This document shows, piece by piece, positions 33,947-42,637 of a stretch of 64,000 nucleotides of DNA. Positions within the stretch are counted from its first letter, which is position 1. Every line of letters starts with the position of its first letter. Below the pieces are notes generated by a model, which ran no database searches, was not told the origin of the DNA, and was given only the letters and a program-made list of their open reading frames with translations. This DNA is from Haloarcula nitratireducens. GTDB lineage: Archaea; Halobacteriota; Halobacteria; Halobacteriales; Haloarculaceae. A program made the position numbers and the translations under genes. The DNA is taken from positions 620,001 through 684,000 of the forward strand of contig NZ_RKLT01000001.1 of the NCBI RefSeq assembly GCF_019599505.1. The letters are read 5' to 3'.

Positions 33947-35038
33947 TCACCGCCGTCCGGCACCCGCGGGCTGCGACGCCTCGAACGGGTCGAAGTGGAC
34001 GTTCGCGATCCCGGCGTCGAGGGACTCGCTGACGCCGTCGCCGCCGCCGTCGGCGAGGGCACCGGTCACCGGGTCCTCGTACGGCGTCGCCGGGTCGCCG
34101 ACGCTCGACGGGCCGTCCGACGCGCCCCAGTAGTTGCCCGTCGCCTCGACGACGTCCTCGAAGGCCGGAATGCCGTCTTCGGGCGGGTTGTCCACGTTGC
34201 GTAACCCGTACTCGCTGTTGCTACAGATAACGTTCCCGTCGTAGACGTGCCCGCGCGTCTCGCCGCCGCTGTGGAAGGCACCGCCGCGATTACCGACGAT
34301 TCGATTGCAGGAGATGTCGTGGTCGGTAGTGATGAGCCCCAGCCAGATACCCCGGTCGTTGGACTCGACGTCGTTGTACTCGAACGTGTTGTTCTCGGGG
34401 CCGCCGTAGACGTTCGGGCTGCCGACGGTCCTGAACCCGACGCCCGAATCGGCGAGCGTCGAGTTTCGGACGGTCACATCCGTGACGCCATATCGGAGCG
34501 AGACGCCGGTCCCGTTCCCGCGGGCGGTGACGCCTTCGACCCGGCCGCCGGTGACCTCCTCGTAGCCGACCGCGGTCTCGAAGCCGTTCACGGTGAGGTC
34601 CTCGACCTCGACATTCTCGCGGATGGTGATCGGCCCGCCGCTCGTCGCGCCGAGGTTCGCGCCGACGCCGGTCCCGCCTCCGTCGCCGCTGAGCGCGTAA
34701 CCGTTACCCCGGATCGTCACGTCGTCGGCCCGCACGTCGATGCAGACGCCGCTCCCCGCCGAGGAGATGTCGTCGACGACGTCGTACGTGCCGGGCGACG
34801 TGATAGTCGTACAGGAGGATATCTCGTGGCCGGTGAGCGACCCGACGGCGTCGCCGCCGGTCCCGTCCCTCCCGACGGCCTCGAGCGACGCCTCTTCCGC
34901 GGACGGGTCGGTACTCGCGACGCCCTGCCCGCTGCCGACTGCGAGGAGACCCCCCGTCGCTCCGACGGTCTCGAGGAATCGCCGTCGCGATCGAGTGGCC
35001 GTATCGTCGCCAGAACTCCTCTCTGCTCTCTTTTCCAT
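33947..35038 (-). CDS. Tat-exported right-handed beta-helix protein
   Basis: 363-residue secreted protein. It has a Tat signal (SRRRFLETVGATGG, near residues 18-30), then repeated strand-turn segments such as VTIRGNGYALSG, VEVEDLTVNGFETAVG and TFEYNDVESNDRGIWLG, recognised as a NosD/pectate-lyase-like parallel beta-helix. It ends with ATGNYWGASDGPSSVGDPATPYEDPVTG, the NYWG.xDGP end cap common in haloarchaeal copies. These proteins bind or cleave surface polysaccharide or are structural; no catalytic residues can be assigned. It is a relative of the gene at 42638. Confidence 0.82.
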   Translation of the reverse strand: MEKRAERSSGDDTATRSRRRFLETVGATGGLLAVGSGQGVASTDPSAEEASLEAVGRDGTGGDAVGSLTGHEISSCTTITSPGTYDVVDDISSAGSGVCIDVRADDVTIRGNGYALSGDGGGTGVGANLGATSGGPITIRENVEVEDLTVNGFETAVGYEEVTGGRVEGVTARGNGTGVSLRYGVTDVTVRNSTLADSGVGFRTVGSPNVYGGPENNTFEYNDVESNDRGIWLGLITTDHDISCNRIVGNRGGAFHSGGETRGHVYDGNVICSNSEYGLRNVDNPPEDGIPAFEDVVEATGNYWGASDGPSSVGDPATPYEDPVTGALADGGGDGVSESLDAGIANVHFDPFEASQPAGAGRR

Positions 35039-35207
35039 GACCGATACGTCACCGCGCCGGCTGAAATAAGGTATTCGCGAATCTACGTAATATGAAACCG
35101 ACACGAATCGGGCAGATACGTCCGGAGGACGTCGCCGAGGCGAGCGCGGTTCGAACGACGAGAGAGCCGGCAGTGGAAGTTTGTGCGTCGGGACCGAACG
35201 GCCCGAC

Positions 35208-36176
35208 GTGAACCAGACCGATACCAGCGCGCAGTCGGACCAGCCGAGCGTCGACTCCGCGCGGACCGCGGCGAAACGCGGCCGGGAGTTCCTCTCGAAG
35301 GCCGCGCCGTATCTCCGGCGCGGCGTCGAATCGGACGCGGTGACCGCGACCGTCGGCGGGACGAGTCTACTCGGCGGCCTCAGAGCGCTCCGGAACGGCG
35401 ACCGGGGCCGCGGGCTCGTCGGGTTCGTCGTCGGTACCGGGTTCGTCGCGCTCACGCTCGCCCGGCGGCGGTTCCGCGACCGCGGCGAGGAACAAGCCAT
35501 CGAGGAGACCGACGTGACCGACACCGGCCCGGACGTCGAGGCGGTCGCCGACGAGGCCGGCGGCGTCGGTGGGGGAGACGGCGCTACCGACGAGGCGGTC
35601 GCGGAAGCCGTCGATACGTCTCCGGACGTCGAGGGAGCGGTATCGAACGCCGAGTCCGAATCCGAGAGCGACGCCGAATCGGCGGCAGTCGGCCAGCGCG
35701 AGGTCGCCGACACCGGCGTCGACAGCGAGGACTTGCGGGAGGCGACGGAGTCCGGGTCGGAAGACGCCGACGACAGCGAGACGGAGGACGTCGACCGCTT
35801 GGGAGAGGCGGCCCTCGACGGACAGAGCCGGGAGGTGCCGGCCCCCCAGAGCGCGTTCGACCGGGGTTTCCTCGCGCATTCGGCCGAGGCGTTCTGGGGG
35901 ATCCGTTCGGGCGATAACGCGGTATTCGTCTCTCAGGACTACGATGCCGTCGAGGAGCGGGACGGCGTCCACTACGTCGCCAGCAGCGAGATCGGGGCGG
36001 ACGTCCGCGAGCTCCCGATCCCCGACGCCATCCTCAACCACTGGAATGACGTGCTCGACGAGGAGACGTCCGTCACCGGCGGCGACGACGTTCTGTTCGT
36101 CACTACCGACAGTCTCGCGGCCGACGGCCTACTGCGCGTCCTCCCTTCGAGATGGGCCGACGACCGCGTCGAGTGA
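35208..36176 (+). CDS. Acidic protein with membrane-like segment and disordered linker, unknown function
   Basis: 322-residue protein. Residues about 20-45 are basic and helical (AAKRGREFLSKAAPYLRRG). Two short hydrophobic segments (about 46-90) are followed by an extremely acidic low-complexity linker (about 95-215, rich in D, E, S and A). A compact C-terminal domain (about 225-322) contains FDRGFLAHSAEAFWGIRSGDN and VHYVASSEIGADVRELPIP. No family was recognised; the layout suggests a membrane-tethered domain on a flexible acidic stalk. The start is taken as GTG 35208; an in-frame GTG at 35181 is possible. It converges with the GGR-like gene across the hairpin cluster. Confidence 0.65.
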   Translation: MNQTDTSAQSDQPSVDSARTAAKRGREFLSKAAPYLRRGVESDAVTATVGGTSLLGGLRALRNGDRGRGLVGFVVGTGFVALTLARRRFRDRGEEQAIEETDVTDTGPDVEAVADEAGGVGGGDGATDEAVAEAVDTSPDVEGAVSNAESESESDAESAAVGQREVADTGVDSEDLREATESGSEDADDSETEDVDRLGEAALDGQSREVPAPQSAFDRGFLAHSAEAFWGIRSGDNAVFVSQDYDAVEERDGVHYVASSEIGADVRELPIPDAILNHWNDVLDEETSVTGGDDVLFVTTDSLAADGLLRVLPSRWADDRVE

Positions 36177-36547
36177 GGGTCGGATCCGCTTCGAGATTTC
36201 TCTCTACGAACGGGAGACGGGTGACGGCGATCTTCGCCGTCGAAAATGTGCGCCCGGAACACTAACGACCGGCGTCATCCTCGGCCGTGTGCCACGTCAG
36301 CCGGCAAACCCTCGTGCCGGGCGGGTGACCGTCAGGTCACCGATCGCTAAGACGGCGCTAGCCGTCGAGCGGTCGTCCGTCAGGACGACGATTACCGAGG
36401 CGGTTTACGACCGCCAACCGGGCGGCGTGAGCCGCCGGATGTCGCGCGCCCGGGTTCTCCGGACTGTCATCGTCCCGGTGACGGGCCTCGGCCGGGGATT
36501 GAAGGCACGCAGCGGCGCTAGTCGGCGCTCGTATCTAAGGGTGGCGT
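36177..36547. other. 371-base convergent gap containing hairpin cluster
   Basis: Both flanking genes point into this gap. No open frame of haloarchaeal type is present. Most of it is filled by short perfect inverted repeats (described separately). Weaker stem-loops follow at 36450-36462 and 36474-36485 (CCCG-GTGA-CGGG). Confidence 0.6.
36223..36436. repeat. Cluster of six perfect hairpins with regular spacing
   Basis: Perfect stems lie at 36223-36241 (8 bp, TCT loop), 36324-36341 (7 bp, GTCA), 36351-36366 (6 bp, GCTA), 36372-36389 (7 bp, GTCA), 36399-36415 (6 bp, TTACG) and 36421-36436 (6 bp, GTGA). The last five are separated by 9, 5, 9 and 5 bases. Each stem has its own sequence, so these are not copies of one repeat. 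A structured RNA or a bidirectional terminator/stability element would fit. Confidence 0.6.
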
Positions 36548-37906
36548 TCAGACGGCGTAGTCGTCCTCGCGCAACTGGACGTAGCGGGCCTTGCGGTTGT
36601 TGAACTTCCCCCACTTGTAGCTGGCGACCAGATCGAGGCCGTGAAGGCCGCCCTTGAGCGCGGCGTCGGCCTTGATGCCGCGGGCGTCCATCAGGTCCTT
36701 CGCGGTGGAGAACGCGCGGTCCCAGTCGGTCGGCCCCCAGTCCCGAACCAGATCGGCGAAGGTGACGTTGCGCAGGACCTCGTCGCCGATGGCGGCCTGC
36801 CACTCGTCGTTGTAGCGTTCGAGGCGGTCCTCGGCGGCGAGGCGGCCGGCGATCCGTCCGGTCCTGACGGCGACGTGGTCGCCGCCCTCGTGGAACGCGG
36901 AAGTCGCGCCCATCGCGCCGCCGGTGACGGCGATGCCCGCCCGGACCGGCGATTCGATGGGGCGCGTCGAAGAGATGGGGTAGGTCTCGGTGCCGCCGGA
37001 CTTCCCGCGGTCGGTGACGAGCGGGAAGTCCTCTAGTTCGTAGTCGGGGAACTGGCGTTCGAGCAATCGCTCGACGTACTCGCGGCCGCGGGGTATCCCC
37101 TCGTCGTCGTCGCGCAGCAGCGCCCACTCGCGCTTGTCGTAGTCGGCGATGTCCAGCCCGATGGGCATGGTCAGGCCGATGCGGGCGACCGGCGCGTCGT
37201 TCGGGAAGATCCACGGATAGGCCGTGTGGCCGGGCATGATACCCCACCAGAACTCGATGAAGTCGGGGTCGAACAGCTCCTCGGGCATCCGGCGGTGTTC
37301 CTGATAGGCGATGTGGTTGGCCTCCGTCGAGGGCATCCGGTCGCTCAGTTTCCGCCCGGCGGGGAGGAACTGGTCGAGCGCGCCGCCGGTGACGGTCCGC
37401 TGTGGGCCGTCGGCCAGGATCAGGTGGTCGGTCTCGATGTTTTCGCCGCCGGCCAATTGGACGGTGTGTCGCGGGTCGCCGGCGAGGGCCGTCTCGACGC
37501 CGGTGACGCTGACGCCCACTCGGTAGTCGGCACCGGCGTCTTCGGCCCGCTCGCGGAGCCAGTCGTCGAACCTCGCGCGGTGCATCGTGAAGCCGAAGCC
37601 GTCGTAGCTCGCGTCGATCCCCGTCTCCGTCAGCGCGAGTTCGCTGTCGGGTCCGTAGAACTTCGCGCCGTCGAGTTCGCTGAGGACCACGTCGTCGGGG
37701 AACTCCTCGAAGTCGAACTCCATGATGTCGAGCCAGTAGTCGAGGAGGCCGGCGGCGTCCGTCGAATCCGGGCCGGTGGCCGCGCGGTCGGCCCGGGGAA
37801 CCCCCTTCTCCAGGACGACCGCGTCGGCACCGCGGGAGGCGACAGCTTCGGCGGCCGACGACCCCGCGGGGCCGCCGCCGACGATTGCCACGTCTACGTG
37901 TTCCAT
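36548..37906 (-). CDS. Geranylgeranyl reductase family FAD protein
   Basis: 452-residue flavoprotein of the digeranylgeranylglycerophospholipid-reductase-like family, which saturates isoprenoid chains of archaeal lipids or other prenyl compounds. It starts MEHVDVAIVGGGPAGSSAAEA (FAD Rossmann fold, GGGPAG) and has FTMHRARFDDWLRERAEDAGAD and the second nucleotide motif TGGAMGATSAFHEGGDHVAVRTG near residue 330. FWWGIMPGHTAYPWIFPND suits the substrate-binding sheet. The C-terminal 100 residues are the usual helical cap. Several paralogues are common in haloarchaea, so the exact substrate is unsure. Confidence 0.85.
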   Translation of the reverse strand: MEHVDVAIVGGGPAGSSAAEAVASRGADAVVLEKGVPRADRAATGPDSTDAAGLLDYWLDIMEFDFEEFPDDVVLSELDGAKFYGPDSELALTETGIDASYDGFGFTMHRARFDDWLRERAEDAGADYRVGVSVTGVETALAGDPRHTVQLAGGENIETDHLILADGPQRTVTGGALDQFLPAGRKLSDRMPSTEANHIAYQEHRRMPEELFDPDFIEFWWGIMPGHTAYPWIFPNDAPVARIGLTMPIGLDIADYDKREWALLRDDDEGIPRGREYVERLLERQFPDYELEDFPLVTDRGKSGGTETYPISSTRPIESPVRAGIAVTGGAMGATSAFHEGGDHVAVRTGRIAGRLAAEDRLERYNDEWQAAIGDEVLRNVTFADLVRDWGPTDWDRAFSTAKDLMDARGIKADAALKGGLHGLDLVASYKWGKFNNRKARYVQLREDDYAV

Positions 37907-37960
37907 ACGCGCTACGGTGCCACCCCGACGGCTAAAACCTGTTCGTCTCGTTCCGTCGCG

Positions 37961-38545
37961 TTAGAGCGATTCCTGCGCGGTCGGGGCGTCTCCGGAGCTC
38001 GGCAGCAGTTCGTCGACCGCGTCGCCGGGGAGCGAAGCGGCTTCGACCGTCCGCCGCTCCCGTTCGAGGCGGGCGACCGCCTCGCGGTACGTCGCGTCCC
38101 CGTCGAGTTCGGTCCGGTGGACGCGTTGCTCGACGGTCGCGACCCGGGCGGCGAGCGAGCAGAAACGGCGGAAGCGGTCCCGATACTGACCGAGCGCCAT
38201 CGCCCGGTCGACGAGGCCGAGCACGTCCTCCCGACCGACCGGTTTCTGTAGGTACTCGTCTACGGGAATTTCCAGGAGATCCGTTCCCGGCTCGACGCCG
38301 CTCACCATGGCGACGAAGGCGTCGGCGTCGCGCGCGGCGAGTTCGGTCGCCACTTCGGTTCCGTCTTTCCGAGACATCTCTCGGTCCAGGATCACGACGT
38401 CTACGGTCTCGTCGAACTGATCGAGCGCCTCGACGCCGTCTTTCGCCGTCATTACGTCGAACGCCTCCCGTAACCAGATGCGGTAGAGCGCTCGACAGTC
38501 CGATTCGTCGTCGACCACCAGCACCGTTCCGACTGTCTCGACCAT
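37961..38545 (-). CDS. HalX-domain response regulator
   Basis: 194-residue protein. The receiver domain (about 5-120) has VLVVDDESD, VILDREMSRKDG with its phospho-Asp, and YLQKPVGREDVL with the conserved Lys. The HalX domain (about 125-190; ALGQYRDRFRRFCSLAARVATVE) is a haloarchaeal helical output module. No DNA-binding motif is visible, so its effect is probably through partner proteins. ATG 38545 is preferred over the GTG immediately before it. An AT-rich CATATAATATAC at about 38574-38586 is a likely TATA region. The cognate kinase is not next to it. Confidence 0.87.
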   Translation of the reverse strand: MVETVGTVLVVDDESDCRALYRIWLREAFDVMTAKDGVEALDQFDETVDVVILDREMSRKDGTEVATELAARDADAFVAMVSGVEPGTDLLEIPVDEYLQKPVGREDVLGLVDRAMALGQYRDRFRRFCSLAARVATVEQRVHRTELDGDATYREAVARLERERRTVEAASLPGDAVDELLPSSGDAPTAQESL

Positions 38546-38707
38546 CACTACTAGAGCGTGACGGGAAGTCTGGACATATAATATACACTCCCTTCGAACC
38601 GTTCAGGACCGTTTATACTGGCCATTTTCGGCACTTTAGTGTGAGGATACGAGACTTCGCGCTGACGTCGCCGCTACCGTTTTCCCGCTCCCGCGGCCAG
38701 CGGTGAT

Positions 38708-39661
38708 ATGGTGAAAGTCCTCGTCCGGAACTACAGCGTTCACGGGATGCCCGCCGATCAGTACGCGACCGCGCTCCGCGAGCGGCTTCCCGGTCACGAG
38801 GTGGTCCTCGCTCGGACGCCCGCACTGGAGCGAGAACACGTCACCGACGCGACGGTGGTCGCGGGCGGTTCGATCTCGACCGAGCTCCTGGACAGCGCCG
38901 ACTCCCTCCGGCTGTTCGCCGCCAGCAGCGCCGGGTACGACCACCTCCCGCTCTCCGAGCTGGCCGACCGCGGCGTCGCGGTGACGACGGCGTCGGGCGT
39001 CCACGGCCCGAACATCGCGGAGTACGTCCTGGGCGCGTGGCTCTCGTTCACCCGGGAGTTCTTCACGGCCAGGCGGCGGCAGGAAGCGCACGCCTGGCAC
39101 TCCTTCCGGGCGTCGGAGTTCGCGGGCAGTCGCGTCTGCGTCGTCGGCATGGGCGCGATCGGCGAGGCGATACTCGATAGGCTCGCGGGCTTCGGGGTCG
39201 AGACCGTCGGCGTCCGTCACTCCCCGGAGAAGGGCGGGCCGACCGACGAGGTGTACGGCTACGACGAGATACACGAGGCCGTCGCCGACGCGCGATACGT
39301 CGCGATCGCGTGCCCGCTCACGGACGTGACTCGCGGGCTGTTCGACGCCGACGTCCTCGGGACGATGCACCCCGAAGCCGCCCTCGTCAACGTCGCCCGC
39401 GGCCCCGTCGTCGAGACGGACGCGCTGGTCGAGGCCCTCCGGCGGAATCACCTCGGTGCGGCCGCGCTCGACGTGACCGACCCGGAGCCGCTGCCGAGCG
39501 ACCACCCGCTCTGGGACTTCGAGAACGTCCTCGTGACGCCGCACAACGCCGGGCACACGCCGAAGTACTACGAGCGGCTGGCCGACATCGTCGCCGAGAA
39601 CGTCCGCCGCGGTGCCGAGAGCGGCGAGTGGAGCGGACTGAGAAACCAGATCGAGCCGTGA
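38708..39661 (+). CDS. D-2-hydroxyacid dehydrogenase family protein
   Basis: 317-residue NAD(P)-dependent dehydrogenase that interconverts 2-oxo acids and D-2-hydroxy acids. It has VCVVGMGAIGEAIL (GxGxxG, about residues 142-155), NVARGPVVETDALV with the catalytic Arg, DVTDPEPLPSDHPLW with the catalytic Glu, and VTPHNAGHTPKYYE with the catalytic His. Haloarchaeal members use 2-ketocarboxylic acids with varied side chains; the substrate cannot be set here. It converges with asd. Confidence 0.92.
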   Translation: MVKVLVRNYSVHGMPADQYATALRERLPGHEVVLARTPALEREHVTDATVVAGGSISTELLDSADSLRLFAASSAGYDHLPLSELADRGVAVTTASGVHGPNIAEYVLGAWLSFTREFFTARRRQEAHAWHSFRASEFAGSRVCVVGMGAIGEAILDRLAGFGVETVGVRHSPEKGGPTDEVYGYDEIHEAVADARYVAIACPLTDVTRGLFDADVLGTMHPEAALVNVARGPVVETDALVEALRRNHLGAAALDVTDPEPLPSDHPLWDFENVLVTPHNAGHTPKYYERLADIVAENVRRGAESGEWSGLRNQIEP

Positions 39662-39676
39662 CCGGGCCCCGCTGTC

Positions 39677-40714
39677 TCAGAGGTAGCCGCGCTGGTTGAG
39701 CAGCTCGCCGTTGAGGACGCTCGCGCCGGCCGCGCCGCGCATCGTGTTGTGGGCGAGGCAGTTGAACTGGACGCCGTCGGTCGTCTCGCGGAACCCGCCG
39801 ACGCCGACGCCCATGCCGTCCTCGACGTTCCGGTCGAGCCGCGGCTGCGGGCGGTCGGGCTCCTCGAACACCGTGATGAGCTGCTCGGGCGAAGACGGCA
39901 GGTCGATGCCGGTGACCTCGGCCATCGCGTCCTCGGCCGCTTCGACGGTCACGTCCTCCTCGGCGTCGGCCCAGACGTTCTCGAGGTGACCGTCGAGCGT
40001 GGCGATTCGGTTACAGGAGGCGGCGACGTCCATCCCGTGGAGTTCGACCTCCGCGCCGTCGAAGGTACCGAGCAGTTTCCGCGACTCGCTCTCCATCTTC
40101 TGCTCCTCGCCGCCGATGTGCGGGATGGCGTTGTCGATGATCTCCATCGACGTGACGCCGTCGTAGCCCGCGCCGGAGACGGCCTGCAGCGTCGAGACGC
40201 GCACGTCCGTCAGGTCGAACGCCCCGTCGAGAGCGGCCAGCGGCGGGACCATCGTGATCGTCGAGCAGTTGGGGTTCTTCAGCAGCGCGCCGTCCCAGCC
40301 GCGTCCGTCCCGCTGGACCTCGAGGAGGTCGATGTGGTCCGCGTTCACCTCGGGGATGACCAGCGGCACGTCCTCGTCCATCCGGCCGTTCGAGGAGTTC
40401 GAGGAGACGACGTAGCCCGCTCGACAGAAGTCGGGTTCGACCTCCGCGCCGACGCTCGACGGGAGCGAGGAGAAGATGAGGTCCACGTCGTCGGGGACGT
40501 CCTCTGGCGTCGTCGCGCCGACTTCCATCTCCGCGACGTCGTCGGGAATCGGTGCGTCTACGCGCCACTTGGCGGCCTCTCTGTAGCTCTTGCCGGCGCT
40601 CGACTCGCTCGCGGTCATCGCGGCGAGCTCGAACTCCGGGTGCGGGTCGATGAGTTGGATGAGTCGCTGTCCGACAGCCCCGGTGGCTCCGAGGACGCCT
40701 ACGCGTACAGACAT
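39677..40714 (-). CDS. asd: Aspartate-semialdehyde dehydrogenase
   Basis: 345-residue NADPH enzyme that reduces aspartyl phosphate to the semialdehyde on the way to Lys, Thr, Met and Ile. The N-terminal VGVLGATGAVGQRLIQL binds NADP. LLKNPNCSTITMVPPLAAL has the active-site Cys near residue 150, and TLQAVSGAGYDG the family motif that follows. The archaeal/fungal branch fits better than the bacterial one (length, PNCSTI). ATG 40714 is chosen because it begins directly at the Rossmann fold (MSVRVGVLG); an upstream ATG would add ten basic residues. Confidence 0.94.
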   Translation of the reverse strand: MSVRVGVLGATGAVGQRLIQLIDPHPEFELAAMTASESSAGKSYREAAKWRVDAPIPDDVAEMEVGATTPEDVPDDVDLIFSSLPSSVGAEVEPDFCRAGYVVSSNSSNGRMDEDVPLVIPEVNADHIDLLEVQRDGRGWDGALLKNPNCSTITMVPPLAALDGAFDLTDVRVSTLQAVSGAGYDGVTSMEIIDNAIPHIGGEEQKMESESRKLLGTFDGAEVELHGMDVAASCNRIATLDGHLENVWADAEEDVTVEAAEDAMAEVTGIDLPSSPEQLITVFEEPDRPQPRLDRNVEDGMGVGVGGFRETTDGVQFNCLAHNTMRGAAGASVLNGELLNQRGYL

Positions 40715-40800
40715 TGTGGTGCTCCGTCTGCTTCGGTGACGCAAAACAGTTTGGGTCTCGGTGCTGTGTGGCAGACCGGCGACAGTAACGGACCGTCGAA

Positions 40801-40808
40801 CTATAAGT
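40801..40808 (+). promoter_or_regulatory. TATA box of the DUF4013 gene
   Basis: CTATAAGT, about 25-30 bases before ATG 40833. This suggests a leaderless transcript. Confidence 0.6.
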
Positions 40809-40832
40809 ACCGCGCCGGGACAGTTCCGGGCA

Positions 40833-41483
40833 ATGCTGCGTGACGCGCTCTCCTATCCACAGCGGGGACCGGGGTGGCTCTGGACGGTGATTACCGGGAG
40901 CCTGCTGACGCTGGTCGGCGTCGTGCTGTTCGTCCCGCTCATCCCGGTTCAGGGATATCTTCTCAGAGTCGTCCGTTCGACGGCCGATGGGCGACCGAAC
41001 CCGCCGAAGTTCTCGGACTGGGGGGACCTCTTCTTCGACGGCGCGCGTTCCATCACCGTTCAGGTCGCCTACGTCTTCGCCCCGGTGATGCTGGTGCTCG
41101 GAGCCGTGCTCGCGCCGGCGCTGGGGTATTCCCAGGCGGGGACGTTCCTGTTGGCGATAGCCGGCCTCGTCGGTGCCGTCGTCGCCGTGGCGCTCCCCGC
41201 GGCGCTCGCTCGGCTGGCGACGACCGACCGCCTCGCCGCGGCGTTCGACGTTCGCGCGATCGCCGAGGCCGCCCGCCGCCCCATCTACGTCGTCGCCATC
41301 GTCGAGGCGTACGTCGCGCTGTTCGTCATCGCCGGTCTCGGCGGCGTCTTCGTCCTCATCCTCGTCGGGGCGGCGTTCGTCTTCTACGGACAGGCCGTCG
41401 GCTATCACCTGTTCGCGCGCGGCTACGCGGGGGCGGTCGGCGACGGCCGGGACCCGATGGAGCGCCCGGCCGGCGACGACTGA
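40833..41483 (+). CDS. DUF4013 membrane protein
   Basis: 216-residue integral membrane protein with the DUF4013 start LRDALSYPQRGPGWLWTVITGSLLTL and GYLLRVVRSTADGRPNPPKFSDW. The latter is a conserved cytosolic loop between the first helices. About five hydrophobic segments follow, with a final GQAVGYHLFARGYAGAV. The function is not known; the family is common in methanogens and haloarchaea. The start is fixed by the leaderless TATA spacing. It is divergent from asd and precedes tyrS by 60 bases, but a separate tyrS promoter is visible. Confidence 0.85.
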   Translation: MLRDALSYPQRGPGWLWTVITGSLLTLVGVVLFVPLIPVQGYLLRVVRSTADGRPNPPKFSDWGDLFFDGARSITVQVAYVFAPVMLVLGAVLAPALGYSQAGTFLLAIAGLVGAVVAVALPAALARLATTDRLAAAFDVRAIAEAARRPIYVVAIVEAYVALFVIAGLGGVFVLILVGAAFVFYGQAVGYHLFARGYAGAVGDGRDPMERPAGDD

Positions 41484-41543
41484 GGTGGCCCGGCCGCGGC
41501 CCGACACAGGAACGTTTTACTCGCCGGAGCGGGGAGCCGAGGT

Positions 41544-42590
41544 ATGGATACGGCCGAGCGAATCGACCTCGTGAGCAGGCACACCCAGGAGGTCGTCACG
41601 GAAGAAGAGTTAGAGGAGTTGTTCGAGGCGGGCGACCCGACGGCGTACATCGGCTACGCGCCCACCGGCGAGATGCACATCGGCCACTTCACGACGATGC
41701 GAAAGCTCGCCGACTTCCTGCGAGCCGGTATCGAGGTAACGGTGCTCATCGCCGACCTCCACGCCCATCTGGACGACAACAAGAGCCCGTTCGATCTGTT
41801 GGACGCCCGCTCTACGTACTACGAGGCGGCCATCGAGGGGATGATCGACGCCGCCGGCGCGGACCCCGACGACGTCGAGTTCGTCCGCGGCACGGACTTC
41901 CAACTGGACGAGGAGTACACCTTAGAGATGTACCGCATGGCCGCGGAGACGACCATCGCGCGCTCACAGCGCGCCGCGAGCGAAGTCGTCCGCGAATCCG
42001 AGAGTCCGAACCTCGGCGGTCTCATCTACCCGCTGATGCAGACGCTGGACGTGAAGGCGCTCGACGCCGACATCGCCTACGGCGGGGTCGATCAGCGCGG
42101 CATCTACATGCTCTCCCGCGAGGTTCTGCCCGACCACGGCGGCGAGTCCCCGGTCTGTGTCTTCGCGCCGCTGCTGTCGGGCCTCTCCGGCGGGAAGATG
42201 AGCGCCTCCGACGCCGCCTCGAAGGTGAACCTCACCGACAGCGACGAGGAGGTCGAGGAGAAGATCGGACAGGCCTACTGCCCGGCGGGCGAGCTCGAAG
42301 ACAACGGCGTGCTGGAGTACCTGAACCACCTCGTCTTCCCGGTTCTGGAAGCCGGCGGCGAATCGTTCGTCGTCTCCCGGCCCGATGAGTACGGCGGCGA
42401 CCTCGTCTACGAGAGCTACGACGCCGTCGAGGAGGACTTCCTCAGCGGGGAGCTCCACCCCGCCGACCTGAAACCCGCCGTGGCGAGCGCCGTCTCCGAG
42501 GTCATCGACCCGGTGCGAACGCGCCTGAACGAGCGACCCGAACTGCTGGCCGAGGCCTACCCCGAGACGTACGGCGACGGCGAGGCGTAA
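41544..42590 (+). CDS. tyrS: Tyrosyl-tRNA synthetase (archaeal type)
   Basis: 348-residue class I synthetase charging tRNA-Tyr. It has YIGYAPTGEMHIGHFTTMRK (HIGH-type ATP site, about residues 36-55) and LSGGKMSASDAAS (KMSKS equivalent, about 214-226). YPLMQTLDVKALDADIAYGG and QRGIYMLSREVLP form the tyrosine and tRNA contacts. The length and the lack of an S4 domain fit the archaeal/eukaryotic core form. CGTTTTACTC about 25-30 bases upstream is a possible TATA region. Confidence 0.95.
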   Translation: MDTAERIDLVSRHTQEVVTEEELEELFEAGDPTAYIGYAPTGEMHIGHFTTMRKLADFLRAGIEVTVLIADLHAHLDDNKSPFDLLDARSTYYEAAIEGMIDAAGADPDDVEFVRGTDFQLDEEYTLEMYRMAAETTIARSQRAASEVVRESESPNLGGLIYPLMQTLDVKALDADIAYGGVDQRGIYMLSREVLPDHGGESPVCVFAPLLSGLSGGKMSASDAASKVNLTDSDEEVEEKIGQAYCPAGELEDNGVLEYLNHLVFPVLEAGGESFVVSRPDEYGGDLVYESYDAVEEDFLSGELHPADLKPAVASAVSEVIDPVRTRLNERPELLAEAYPETYGDGEA

Positions 42591-42637
42591 CGACTCGCTC
42601 GCGCTTTCTCGCGGACGCCGACGCCGTTTCGAGTGCG

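Noticed and set aside
33947..35713. Long N-terminal extension of the beta-helix gene to 35713
   Set aside because: The extension is antisense to the gene at 35208 and Ser/Arg-rich. The ATG at 35038 starts exactly at a Tat signal and has a TATA-like element upstream.
36223..36436. CRISPR array
   Set aside because: The hairpins have different stem sequences and spacers of only 5-9 bases; no direct repeat unit and no cas gene is present.
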